From the NCBI GenBank assembly GCA_938023515.1, contig CALJDR010000051.1:1-16427 (forward strand): a stretch of DNA of 16,427 nucleotides, written 5' to 3'. A program made the translations under genes and the position numbers. The notes beneath the pieces were generated by a model. The model searched no databases. It was not told where the DNA came from and saw only the letters and a list, made by a program, of their open reading frames with translations. Shown here in pieces: positions 1-6,374 of the stretch. This DNA is from an uncultured Flavobacteriales bacterium. Lineage in GTDB: Bacteria; Bacteroidota; Bacteroidia; Flavobacteriales; UBA1820. Each line of letters begins with the position of its first letter. Within the stretch, counting starts at the first letter, position 1.

Positions 1-49
1 ATCTACACAAGGAGTATCGTCGGCAGCGTCAGATGTGTATAAGAGACAG
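1..49 (+). other. Illumina Nextera i5 adapter (artefact)
   Basis: These bases are library adapter, not genome. Positions 1-8 are the end of the P5 side (ATCTACAC), 9-16 are an 8-base index (AAGGAGTA, which I recall as Nextera N507/S507), 17-30 are TCGTCGGCAGCGTC, and 31-49 are the Tn5 mosaic end AGATGTGTATAAGAGACAG. Genomic sequence starts at base 50. An open frame through the mosaic end gives the false N-terminus MYKRQ, a frequent contaminant of predicted proteins at contig ends. The match to the published adapter layout is exact over all four blocks. Confidence 0.98.
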
Positions 50-628
50 TACTCCCTGACTTCGGAAGATATTTCCAAAACATCGCAGTATAAAGCCAAT
101 GCCCAGCGGGAAAACGCCCGGAAATCTTTTACAGACATGGAAAGTTATCTCCGAAGCCTGGAAATAACCCTTAAAATAGAAGACGCTTCCCCGGTCAATA
201 TCCCCCGATTGGCACAAATGTGTCAAAAGACCAACCAATTCAACCTTACCACCAAACGGTACACCGAAAGCGACATCGAAAGCCTGATAGTGAACGGAGT
301 GCGGATATGGGCTTTGTCGGTAAGCGACCGTTTCGGGGACCACGGTATTACCGGGCTTATTATCGTTCGGACAGATGGCAAAAGGGCAGTCATCGACAGC
401 TTATTGCTCAGTTGCCGGATATTAGGGAAGGGGATTGAACACATTTTCCTGGAAGAAATCCTCTCCCGGTTGAAGTCCGCCGGCATCGAAATCGTCGAAG
501 GCTGTTATATTCCCACTGCAAAAAACATCCAAACGGCAGATTTCTACGAAAAATCAGGATTTGTCAACGGGATACTACCCCTTTCCCCCTGGATAAGAAA
601 AGAACAGACAATATACAGGATATTATGA
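50..628 (+). CDS. FkbH-like protein, C-terminal fragment (5'-truncated)
   Basis: This is the last 192 residues of an FkbH-type protein. The family joins a HAD-like (IIIC) domain to a C-terminal GNAT-like domain; characterised members load a three-carbon glyceryl unit from a glycolytic intermediate onto an acyl carrier protein. The fragment carries the family-typical linker (LTSEDISKTSQY..., then YLRSLE) and the conserved block KTNQFNLTTKRYTE, followed by a GNAT-like fold ending in ADFYEKSGF. The HAD catalytic Asp motif would lie upstream and is missing, so activity cannot be judged. No genuine start is present: reading frame upstream of base 50 is adapter. The stop overlaps the start of the ACP gene by ATGA (625-628), which supports an ACP-loading role. 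Confidence 0.9.
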   Translation, partial: YSLTSEDISKTSQYKANAQRENARKSFTDMESYLRSLEITLKIEDASPVNIPRLAQMCQKTNQFNLTTKRYTESDIESLIVNGVRIWALSVSDRFGDHGITGLIIVRTDGKRAVIDSLLLSCRILGKGIEHIFLEEILSRLKSAGIEIVEGCYIPTAKNIQTADFYEKSGFVNGILPLSPWIRKEQTIYRIL

Positions 629-846
629 AAGAACAGGTTAAAGCCATAATGGCCCGCATTTTCGAACTCCCGGCGGTCGATGACCTTATTTCTGCAGCCA
701 ATTGCGACAAATGGGATTCCCTCCACCACCTCAATCTGATGATAGAATTGGAAATGGAATTCGGGGTAGAATTCGAACCGGAAGAAATTGCCGGGATGAA
801 TTCGCTGGATACGATCCTGGAAATCCTGGACAGGAAATTGCCATGA
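625..846 (+). CDS. Acyl carrier protein
   Basis: This 73-residue acidic protein has the length and helical pattern of a stand-alone acyl carrier protein. The phosphopantetheine attachment site is Ser32 in DKWDSLHHLNLM, followed by the usual acidic helix II (IELEMEFGVEFEPEEI). It is a cytosolic carrier that would hold an acyl group as a thioester. It overlaps the FkbH-like gene by ATGA and the next gene by ATGA (843-846), so the three are probably translated in fixed proportion. It is probably a dedicated polysaccharide-locus ACP and not the housekeeping AcpP: the site reads WDSL where fatty-acid ACPs read DSLD, and the partner genes are not fatty-acid genes. The acyl group carried is an inference from the FkbH neighbour. 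Confidence 0.92.
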   Translation: MKEQVKAIMARIFELPAVDDLISAANCDKWDSLHHLNLMIELEMEFGVEFEPEEIAGMNSLDTILEILDRKLP

Positions 847-1847
847 TATACGAAATCCATCGGTGTTCGGCAGAAGAGAAACCTTTGCTGAAAAAATTCA
901 TACAGGAACACTGGAAAGCAGGGCATCCTTTAGCCACGTCCGATACTTTGCTTGATTTCCAGCATCGGACACCGGATGGTTCCTATAATTTCCTGCTCGC
1001 GAAAAACACCCTGAGCGGGGAGATCGACGGCGTTTTCGGTTATATACCGATCCCCTCCTCCCCCGGCGTATATTTCGGAGCCCTATGGAAAGTGAGGGAT
1101 GATGTACAGAACAGCGAAATCAGATTGCTCGGGGTATCCCTGTGGCGCAAAATTCTGCGCCTGCCCCAATTCCAGGCTTACGGAGTCAGTGGAATAAGCG
1201 AGATCGCCCGGCAGTTTTACTCCATGGCGCGCCTGACCATCGGGCAAATGCATCATTATTACATCCCCAATGAACGTGTAGCGGATTTTCACATTGCAAA
1301 ATTCAAAGATAAACCGGCGGCCGGAAATACAGGGGAAACACCCGAGGCTGTTATCAAGACCATATCCCCGGAGGAAATCCGGGAAATAAAGTATTCGTAC
1401 TACCCGGAAAAAGACCCGCAATACCTGCTTGCAAGGTATGCGGCACACCCGTTCTATAAATATGACTTCCTGGGCGTTTTCACCGCAGGGGCCTTGCAAT
1501 CCGTCCTGGTGACCAGGACTATCGATACCCAGGGAGCCCGCTGCATCCGCATCGTGGATATTTACGGAAACGTGGAACAGATGCCTTCTATTTACAATGC
1601 CGTCCAACATCTGCTGCAAACAGAAAAAGCAGAATATATAGACTGCCTGAATTATGGTATAGATCCGGAGGCATTCCGTCTGGCCGGCTTTTGCGAATTA
1701 GATTTTGACGACCCGGACACCGTCATTCCCAATTATTTTGAACCTTTCGTGCGTGAAAACGTAAAAATAGGTTGCGCACACACTCCGAAAGATCATTTTG
1801 TAATTTTCAAAGGCGACGGCGACCAGGACCGTCCGAATATATTATGA
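843..1847 (+). CDS. GNAT-like (acyltransferase-like) protein of a surface polysaccharide locus
   Basis: This 334-residue protein looks like one I have seen in O-antigen/capsule loci near ACP and FkbH genes, but its reaction is not established as far as I know. Conserved-looking segments are the N-terminal EHWKAGHPLATSDTLLDFQH (20-40), the region 104-150 with SGISEIARQFYSMARL and HHYYIPN, and the C-terminal AEYIDCLNYGIDPEAFRLAGF (263-283). The two halves look like two GNAT-type folds, a FemAB-like plan. The frame is open back to 702, but 843 is chosen because it gives the ATGA overlap with the ACP and because residues from an earlier start are only the shadow of the ACP gene. No signal peptide or membrane segment is seen, so it should be cytosolic. 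A role moving the ACP-borne acyl group onto a sugar is inference from context. Confidence 0.72.
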   Translation: MIYEIHRCSAEEKPLLKKFIQEHWKAGHPLATSDTLLDFQHRTPDGSYNFLLAKNTLSGEIDGVFGYIPIPSSPGVYFGALWKVRDDVQNSEIRLLGVSLWRKILRLPQFQAYGVSGISEIARQFYSMARLTIGQMHHYYIPNERVADFHIAKFKDKPAAGNTGETPEAVIKTISPEEIREIKYSYYPEKDPQYLLARYAAHPFYKYDFLGVFTAGALQSVLVTRTIDTQGARCIRIVDIYGNVEQMPSIYNAVQHLLQTEKAEYIDCLNYGIDPEAFRLAGFCELDFDDPDTVIPNYFEPFVRENVKIGCAHTPKDHFVIFKGDGDQDRPNIL

Positions 1848-2794
1848 AAAAGCAATCCTTGACGGTAGTCATGTACCATTACGTGCGAGACCTGAAACAC
1901 ACCCGGTATCCACGGATAAAAGGGCTCGACACAGAAATCTTTATCCGACAAATTAATTACTTGGAACAGAACTACCGGCTCATTACGATGGAACAGGTCA
2001 TCTCCGCCTATCAGGATAATGTTCCGCTCCCGGAAAACGCAGCCCTGCTCACTTTCGACGACGGATACGCAGACCATTTTACGACGGTATTCCCGATCCT
2101 TAAAAACCGGGGGATACAGGGTTCTTTTTTCGCGCCTGTCCGGGCTGTGACAGAACATACGGTACTGGATGTAAATAAGATCCATTTCATTCTGGCTTCC
2201 ACCGAAGATGTTTCAAAATTACTGAAAGAAACAAGCCGGTTACTGGATAAATACCGCGGGGCCTATTCGCTGGACAGCTACGAAAATTATTATACCCGAC
2301 TGGCCGCAGCCAGCCGTTTCGATCCTGCCGAAGTTATTTTCCTCAAACGCCTGCTGCAAGTGGAACTCCCGCTGGAAGTACGCCAGAAAATCACCAACGA
2401 ATTATTTACCGAAATAGTAGGGATAGACCAAGGTGCCTTTTCGCGCGAACTGTACATGAGCCTCGAACAAATGAAGCTGATGGTGGCCGACGGGATGCAT
2501 ATCGGAAGCCATGGTTTCGACCACTTCTGGCTGGGATCCCTATCGAAGGAAGCACAGGAAAAAGAAATTAAAAAATCGGCCGAATTTATCGATTCAATAG
2601 GCGGGAACCCTCATTCCCGGACCATTTGTTACCCCTACGGCAACTACAACCGGGATACCCTCTGCCTGTTGGATAAATATGAATTCAAAGCCGGGTTCAC
2701 GACCCGGGTGGCCATAGCCGATATCGCATCGAACCCTGTCTACGAACTCCCGAGAATAGATACAAATGACATTACAAAAAGCATGACAAAATGA
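1844..2794 (+). CDS. Polysaccharide deacetylase (NodB/CE4-like), cytoplasmic
   Basis: The 316-residue protein carries the NodB homology motifs of carbohydrate esterase family 4: TFDDGY at 70-75 (catalytic Asp72, metal Asp73), SHGFDH at 222-227 (metal ligands His223 and His227), CYPYGNYN at 262-269, and LPRIDT near the C-terminus. The family removes N- or O-acetyl groups from sugars in a metal-dependent way. Between motifs 1 and 2 lies an unusually long insertion of roughly 120 residues. There is no signal peptide or membrane helix, so it should act inside the cell on a nucleotide- or lipid-linked precursor. Start 1844 is chosen over an in-frame start at 1772 because it forms ATGA with the previous stop and begins with a typical MKKQSLTVVMYHYV. 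It overlaps the next gene by ATGA. Confidence 0.9.
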   Translation: MKKQSLTVVMYHYVRDLKHTRYPRIKGLDTEIFIRQINYLEQNYRLITMEQVISAYQDNVPLPENAALLTFDDGYADHFTTVFPILKNRGIQGSFFAPVRAVTEHTVLDVNKIHFILASTEDVSKLLKETSRLLDKYRGAYSLDSYENYYTRLAAASRFDPAEVIFLKRLLQVELPLEVRQKITNELFTEIVGIDQGAFSRELYMSLEQMKLMVADGMHIGSHGFDHFWLGSLSKEAQEKEIKKSAEFIDSIGGNPHSRTICYPYGNYNRDTLCLLDKYEFKAGFTTRVAIADIASNPVYELPRIDTNDITKSMTK

Positions 2795-3771
2795 AAGACG
2801 GAAAAATATGGATCATAGGTACTGGTAATATCGGTGGAGAATACGCAAAAATCCTGTCCGAGCTGAGCGTCGATTTCCAGGCAATCGGCCGGAGCGAGCA
2901 GTCTGCCGCCGCTTTCGAAAAAGAATTGCAGGAAAAAGGATATCCGGTAAAGCACCCTGTAATACGGGGTGGGTTGTCTCAATTCCTGCGCTCCAACCCG
3001 CAGCCTCCGGCAGGGGCTATTGTCGCCCTGCCGATAGAAAGCCTGCAGGGCGCTGCCTCAGAACTGATGGATTACGGGGTGCAGAATATCCTACTGGAAA
3101 AACCGGGATTCGGATACCCGGGAGAGATCGAAGACCTTATCCGGCGTGCAAAAAAGACCGGATCAAATGTTCGGATCGCATTCAACCGACGTTTTTACAG
3201 CTCTGTCCTCGAGGCTGAAAATCTCATTCGCCAGGATGGAGGTGTAGCTTCTTTCAATTTTGAATTTACTGAATGGTCGCATGTGATCGCCGCGGCAAAG
3301 CATCTGAAAAAAGTAAATTTAGAAACATTGTTGGTCAACAATTCTTCCCATGTGATAGATACCGCCTTTTTTCTGGGCGGCCAACCCCGGGAAATAACCT
3401 GTTACCATACCGGCGGCCTTCCGTGGCATCCAGCCTCGTCGGTATTCGCGGGGGCAGGCATTTCAGAATCAGGTGCGCTGTTCTCGTATTCGGCCAACTG
3501 GGAAGCCCCGGGGCGTTGGGCGATAGAGATATTGACAAAGGCACACAGACTTTATTTAAAACCGATGGAATCGCTGCAAGTACAGAATATCGGCAGCGTG
3601 GCAGTAAATCCGGTGGAAATAGACGACAGCTTGGACAAAAAATTCAAACCCGGATTTTATCTTCAGACCAAAGCTTTCGTAGAAGGGGATTATTCCCGGT
3701 TCTGCACCGTGGAGGAGCAGAAAAACCACCTGGAAAATTACTACCTGAAAATGAGCGGATATACATTCTGA
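2791..3771 (+). CDS. Gfo/Idh/MocA-family oxidoreductase
   Basis: This 326-residue protein is a NAD(P)-dependent sugar oxidoreductase of the Gfo/Idh/MocA type. It starts with a Rossmann strand and the dinucleotide loop GTGNIG (10-15), has the family EKP motif at 103-105 (Lys104 is the usual catalytic lysine), and SSHVIDTAFFLGG at 185-197, which matches the family GxHxxD helix with His187 and Asp190. Members oxidise or reduce sugar hydroxyls or ketones, often on nucleotide sugars in polysaccharide pathways; the exact substrate cannot be read here. It is the last gene of the ATGA-coupled run. Only five bases separate its stop from the stop of the convergent flippase remnant. Confidence 0.88.
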   Translation: MKDGKIWIIGTGNIGGEYAKILSELSVDFQAIGRSEQSAAAFEKELQEKGYPVKHPVIRGGLSQFLRSNPQPPAGAIVALPIESLQGAASELMDYGVQNILLEKPGFGYPGEIEDLIRRAKKTGSNVRIAFNRRFYSSVLEAENLIRQDGGVASFNFEFTEWSHVIAAAKHLKKVNLETLLVNNSSHVIDTAFFLGGQPREITCYHTGGLPWHPASSVFAGAGISESGALFSYSANWEAPGRWAIEILTKAHRLYLKPMESLQVQNIGSVAVNPVEIDDSLDKKFKPGFYLQTKAFVEGDYSRFCTVEEQKNHLENYYLKMSGYTF

Positions 3772-3776
3772 AGCAT

Positions 3777-4193
3777 TTATTCGGTTCTTTTTCGGAATTT
3801 ATTTTCCAAGATGCCATAAAGCCGGGCAGTTATCAGCCTCATCCCCGGAATAAATGCATACATAAGTCCATAGAGGGCCAACCCGTTTACGACAGCCGTT
3901 GTCACCGCGTAGAGAATCCAGTTTAGGAATCCTTTGGCGGGGTCGACAAAACGGATATAGGGCATTAATATCGATACCAGTGCAAAAGAAAACCCGATCA
4001 GCAATAGTAATAAAAAGGTTGTCCTCCAATATTTCCACACAGGTATCTTGAATCCTTGGGGAAAAAGGAAATAAGGCTTCCACACCACTACGATAGCCAG
4101 GGAAGTATAAGCATATACAAAAACAGGTGACAGCCCGAATAATGCCGTTCCCGCAATGCGGTGTACAAACAATTGTTTATTAGTATACTTCAT
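3777..4193 (-). pseudogene. Flippase (Wzx-type) remnant with N-terminal loss and internal in-frame deletion
   Basis: The 138-codon frame matches two separate parts of the intact flippase at 7404-8951. Residues 2-32 (KYTNKQLFVHRIAGTALF, SPVFVYAYTSL) correspond to intact residues 231-260; residues 33-138 (from IVVVWKPYFLF) correspond to intact 413-515. About 152 residues are missing between them, and the first 230 are absent too. The codon directly before the ATG is TAA, and no promoter-like box was seen upstream, so it is probably not expressed. The join lies at AGGGAA (4099-4104; TTCCCT on the coding strand), a hexamer also present at both equivalent sites of the intact gene (8177-8182 and 8630-8635). 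The original C-terminus and stop are kept. A small functional membrane protein is possible but unlikely. Confidence 0.85.
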
Positions 4194-4285
4194 TTATAGC
4201 CTACAAAATAAAAAGTGTGCAAAAGCATCCTTACATTCAGTCCGTTCAGAATAAACCTCTAATAATCAAATTGAACCGCCTTAAA

Positions 4286-4315
4286 TTTTATTATAGGAAA
4301 AATGTATTACCTTTG
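4286..4315 (+). promoter_or_regulatory. Bacteroidota-type promoter for the SGNH/GT4 pair
   Basis: TACCTTTG at 4308-4315 matches the Bacteroidota -7 consensus TAnnTTTG exactly. The -33 element is weak: TTTT at 4286-4289, 18 bases upstream. The predicted transcript would start near 4322 and have a leader of about 75 bases before the ATG at 4397. Confidence 0.6.
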
Positions 4316-4339
4316 TAGTTTAAATGAACTATTAAACAC

Positions 4340-4365
4340 AAGGCCGAGTGCCAATACGCGGCCTT
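4340..4365 (+). promoter_or_regulatory. Hairpin in the leader of the SGNH/GT4 transcript
   Basis: AAGGCCG (4340-4346) pairs perfectly with CGGCCTT (4359-4365) across a 12-base loop, between the promoter box at 4308 and the start codon at 4397. A second CGGCC at 4375-4379 could compete for the left arm. No T-run follows, so it is not an obvious terminator; an attenuator or a stabilising 5' structure is possible. Confidence 0.4.
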
Positions 4366-4396
4366 TCATATATCCGGCCAAGCATAAAGCCCCGTA

Positions 4397-5065
4397 ATGG
4401 AAAAAATCCTCTGCATCAGCGATTCGCTGGGCCTGCCCAGGCCTGGGGTTTATTATTCCCACACTTGGATTTCAATGCTGAAAGAGCGAATGCCGGATAA
4501 AGACTTTATCCCCCTGTTCAGGCGAAGCGGCACGACCGATATGCTATCCGATTGGGATTATGGCGAATTTCTCTCTTTTTACAATCCCGAAGAAGTGATC
4601 CTCCAATTGGGTATTTGTGATTGCTCCCCGCGTTATATGCGCACGACTTCCCTCGTTTACCGGGTAATGAACAAAATGCCGGGTATCATACAAAAAATAT
4701 TTTGGAAAATCTACAAACTATTCGTCAAAAGGACTGTTAACCGTACGGATGTGCCGGCAAGCCGTTTTCGTGAAAATATAGAAAACTATCTCGGCCATTG
4801 CTTAAAAAACGGCGTAAAACGTGTTATCATATTAAAAATAGCCCAGCCCGGCCCTAAAATGGTGAACGCAAACCCATTAGTGGTCCAAACGATAGCGCAG
4901 TTCAATGAAATATATGATGATATTTCCCGGAAATGGCAATTTGTCACCCTCATTAACCCATTAAATATTCCGGAGGACACCTATTACGTGGACGGATACC
5001 ATGCAAACCAGGCCGGGAACGGCCGTGTAGCCGGCGAATTGGAAGATCTATTAAAAAAGGCATGA
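4397..5065 (+). CDS. SGNH/GDSL-like hydrolase of the polysaccharide locus
   Basis: The 222-residue protein has the outline of an SGNH-fold hydrolase or O-acyl esterase/transferase. Block I is ISDSLGLP (Ser9 as likely nucleophile), block III is reduced to LQLGICD where classical members have GxND, and block V is DGYHANQAG with Asp199 and His202 as the remaining catalytic pair. Block II is not clear. Such genes are common in O-antigen and capsule loci, where they may remove or move acetyl groups. There is no signal peptide, so it is probably cytoplasmic or associated with the inner face of the membrane. It is first in a two-gene unit and overlaps the GT4 gene by ATGA (5062-5065). The family is fairly sure; the substrate is unknown. 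Confidence 0.75.
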   Translation: MEKILCISDSLGLPRPGVYYSHTWISMLKERMPDKDFIPLFRRSGTTDMLSDWDYGEFLSFYNPEEVILQLGICDCSPRYMRTTSLVYRVMNKMPGIIQKIFWKIYKLFVKRTVNRTDVPASRFRENIENYLGHCLKNGVKRVIILKIAQPGPKMVNANPLVVQTIAQFNEIYDDISRKWQFVTLINPLNIPEDTYYVDGYHANQAGNGRVAGELEDLLKKA

Positions 5066-6231
5066 AAATCCTGATGGTTTCACAAAGGGATATAGACGTT
5101 CGAGAGAACGGGACATCCCGTACTACCTTTCTGATCAGCAATTATCTGGCCTCTACCGAGGGCATCCAGGTATTTACCACATACAAGAATATCACGACGG
5201 CAGATAAACGTATCACGGAGATACCATTGGGGAAGCTGACCGCAGAAAATATCGGAGGGATTATAAGACAATTCGACATAGACGCCCTCATATGCAATGA
5301 AGGGTATCTGTTCAGTTCTATACTCAAGCAGGCGACCGAAGGCACCAAATGCAAAATCGTTTCTGCCTTGCATAATGTCCCGGGGTATGATGTTGCCCCC
5401 CTATGGAGTCAGGTGATCGGGGAAATAAAATCCCAATCTATCCGGCGCAAAATAACCGGACTTATCAAATTCCTAAGCTTTCCTGTGTACAAAAATTACC
5501 GCAGGAGGCAACGGATGAAAGAATTCCAGGATGCTTATCTGCTTTCAAATCTTTTTCTTCTCCTGTCGCCCTCCTACATTGAGCCGTTCCGGAAAATATA
5601 CCGTTTAAAGGATTCTTCCCATTCCCAGGCCATAGGGAATGCTTTGTCATTCGAACAAGAAATAACCTCACAGGAGTTTCAACAGAAAGAGAAGACCATT
5701 CTTGTCGTATCGCGGCTGGAAGAACAATCCAAACGCATATCACTAATCCTGAGAACCTGGAGAAAGATTCAGGATGAATATCCCGAATGGAACCTCCGGA
5801 TTGTGGGCGACGGCCCCGACGCAGGATTGTACAAAAAAATGGCTGCCGATATGCGCCTGGAGCGCATAACGTTCGAAGGGCGTAAAAATCCGGAGCTTTA
5901 TTACACCCGAGCCTCTATTTTCCTGATGACATCCGCTTATGAGGGGTGGCCGATGACCATCGGAGAAGCCCTCCAAAAAGGATGCGTCCCTGTGGTAATG
6001 AATAGTTTTTCCGCTGTCTATGACATGATAACCGATGGAAAAGAAGGTTTTATCACTCCCAACGGCCATCTCAAATCATTTATTGAAAAGGTCCGGTTTT
6101 TGATGGACAATCCTATGGAATGCGCCAGGATGGCTACGAACGGTATAAAAAGCTGCAAACGCTTTACGATAGATAATATCGGTCAAAAGTGGGTCGATTT
6201 ATTGAAATCCGTAATAAATGACCGTTTTTGA
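5062..6231 (+). CDS. Glycosyltransferase family 4 (GT-B)
   Basis: This 389-residue protein is a retaining GT-B glycosyltransferase of the GT4 type. The N-terminal domain begins MKILMVSQRDI with the usual first strand. The C-terminal donor-binding domain has VVSRLEEQSKR (215-225, donor phosphate contacts), LRIVGDGPD (245-253), and the EX7E motif in YEGWPMTIGEALQKG with Glu294 and Glu302. It would transfer a sugar from a nucleotide donor to the lipid-linked repeat unit on the cytoplasmic face of the inner membrane. A basic stretch around 129-152 could help membrane contact. It overlaps the SGNH gene by ATGA, so the two are translationally coupled. Donor and acceptor cannot be predicted. Confidence 0.92.
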   Translation: MKILMVSQRDIDVRENGTSRTTFLISNYLASTEGIQVFTTYKNITTADKRITEIPLGKLTAENIGGIIRQFDIDALICNEGYLFSSILKQATEGTKCKIVSALHNVPGYDVAPLWSQVIGEIKSQSIRRKITGLIKFLSFPVYKNYRRRQRMKEFQDAYLLSNLFLLLSPSYIEPFRKIYRLKDSSHSQAIGNALSFEQEITSQEFQQKEKTILVVSRLEEQSKRISLILRTWRKIQDEYPEWNLRIVGDGPDAGLYKKMAADMRLERITFEGRKNPELYYTRASIFLMTSAYEGWPMTIGEALQKGCVPVVMNSFSAVYDMITDGKEGFITPNGHLKSFIEKVRFLMDNPMECARMATNGIKSCKRFTIDNIGQKWVDLLKSVINDRF

Positions 6232-6260
6232 CGATATTATTTAGTATTAAATTAGAGGAT

Positions 6261-6294
6261 TTTTAAATATCAGGAATAGAGAAAATTAGATTTG
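6261..6294 (+). promoter_or_regulatory. Promoter for the GT2/flippase pair
   Basis: TAGATTTG at 6287-6294 matches TAnnTTTG. A TTTT element at 6261-6264 lies 22 bases upstream and may act as a weak -33 box. The gap between the GT4 stop (6231) and the GT2 start is otherwise non-coding, and the box is flanked by repeated ATATCAG/CTGATAT words. Confidence 0.55.
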
Positions 6295-6325
6295 CATAGC
6301 ATCGCTACCCTGATATTCTGATATA
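6266..6325 (+). repeat. ATATCAG/CTGATAT repeats around the GT2 promoter
   Basis: AATATCAGG (6266-6274) is a perfect inverted repeat of CCTGATATT (6309-6317), and CTGATAT occurs again at 6318-6324, giving three copies of one 7-base word. The arms enclose the -7 box. This could be an operator; the arms are too short to claim an invertible promoter. Confidence 0.4.
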
Positions 6326-6374
6326 GTATTTTCATTGTATGGATTATACGGTCGTTTTTCCCGTATTCAAAGCC

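Noticed and set aside
35..49. GTG start giving an N-terminus MYKRQ for the FkbH-like gene
   Set aside because: These bases are the Tn5 mosaic end of the sequencing adapter, not genome.
3273..3926. 217-codon plus-strand frame crossing the oxidoreductase end and flippase remnant
   Set aside because: The translation is Arg/Ser-rich with no domain and it overlaps a well-supported gene in another frame.
6261..6325. Invertible (phase-variable) promoter
   Set aside because: Arms are only 9 bp, the -33 element would stay outside the segment and no invertase gene is in the window; kept only as an operator-like repeat.
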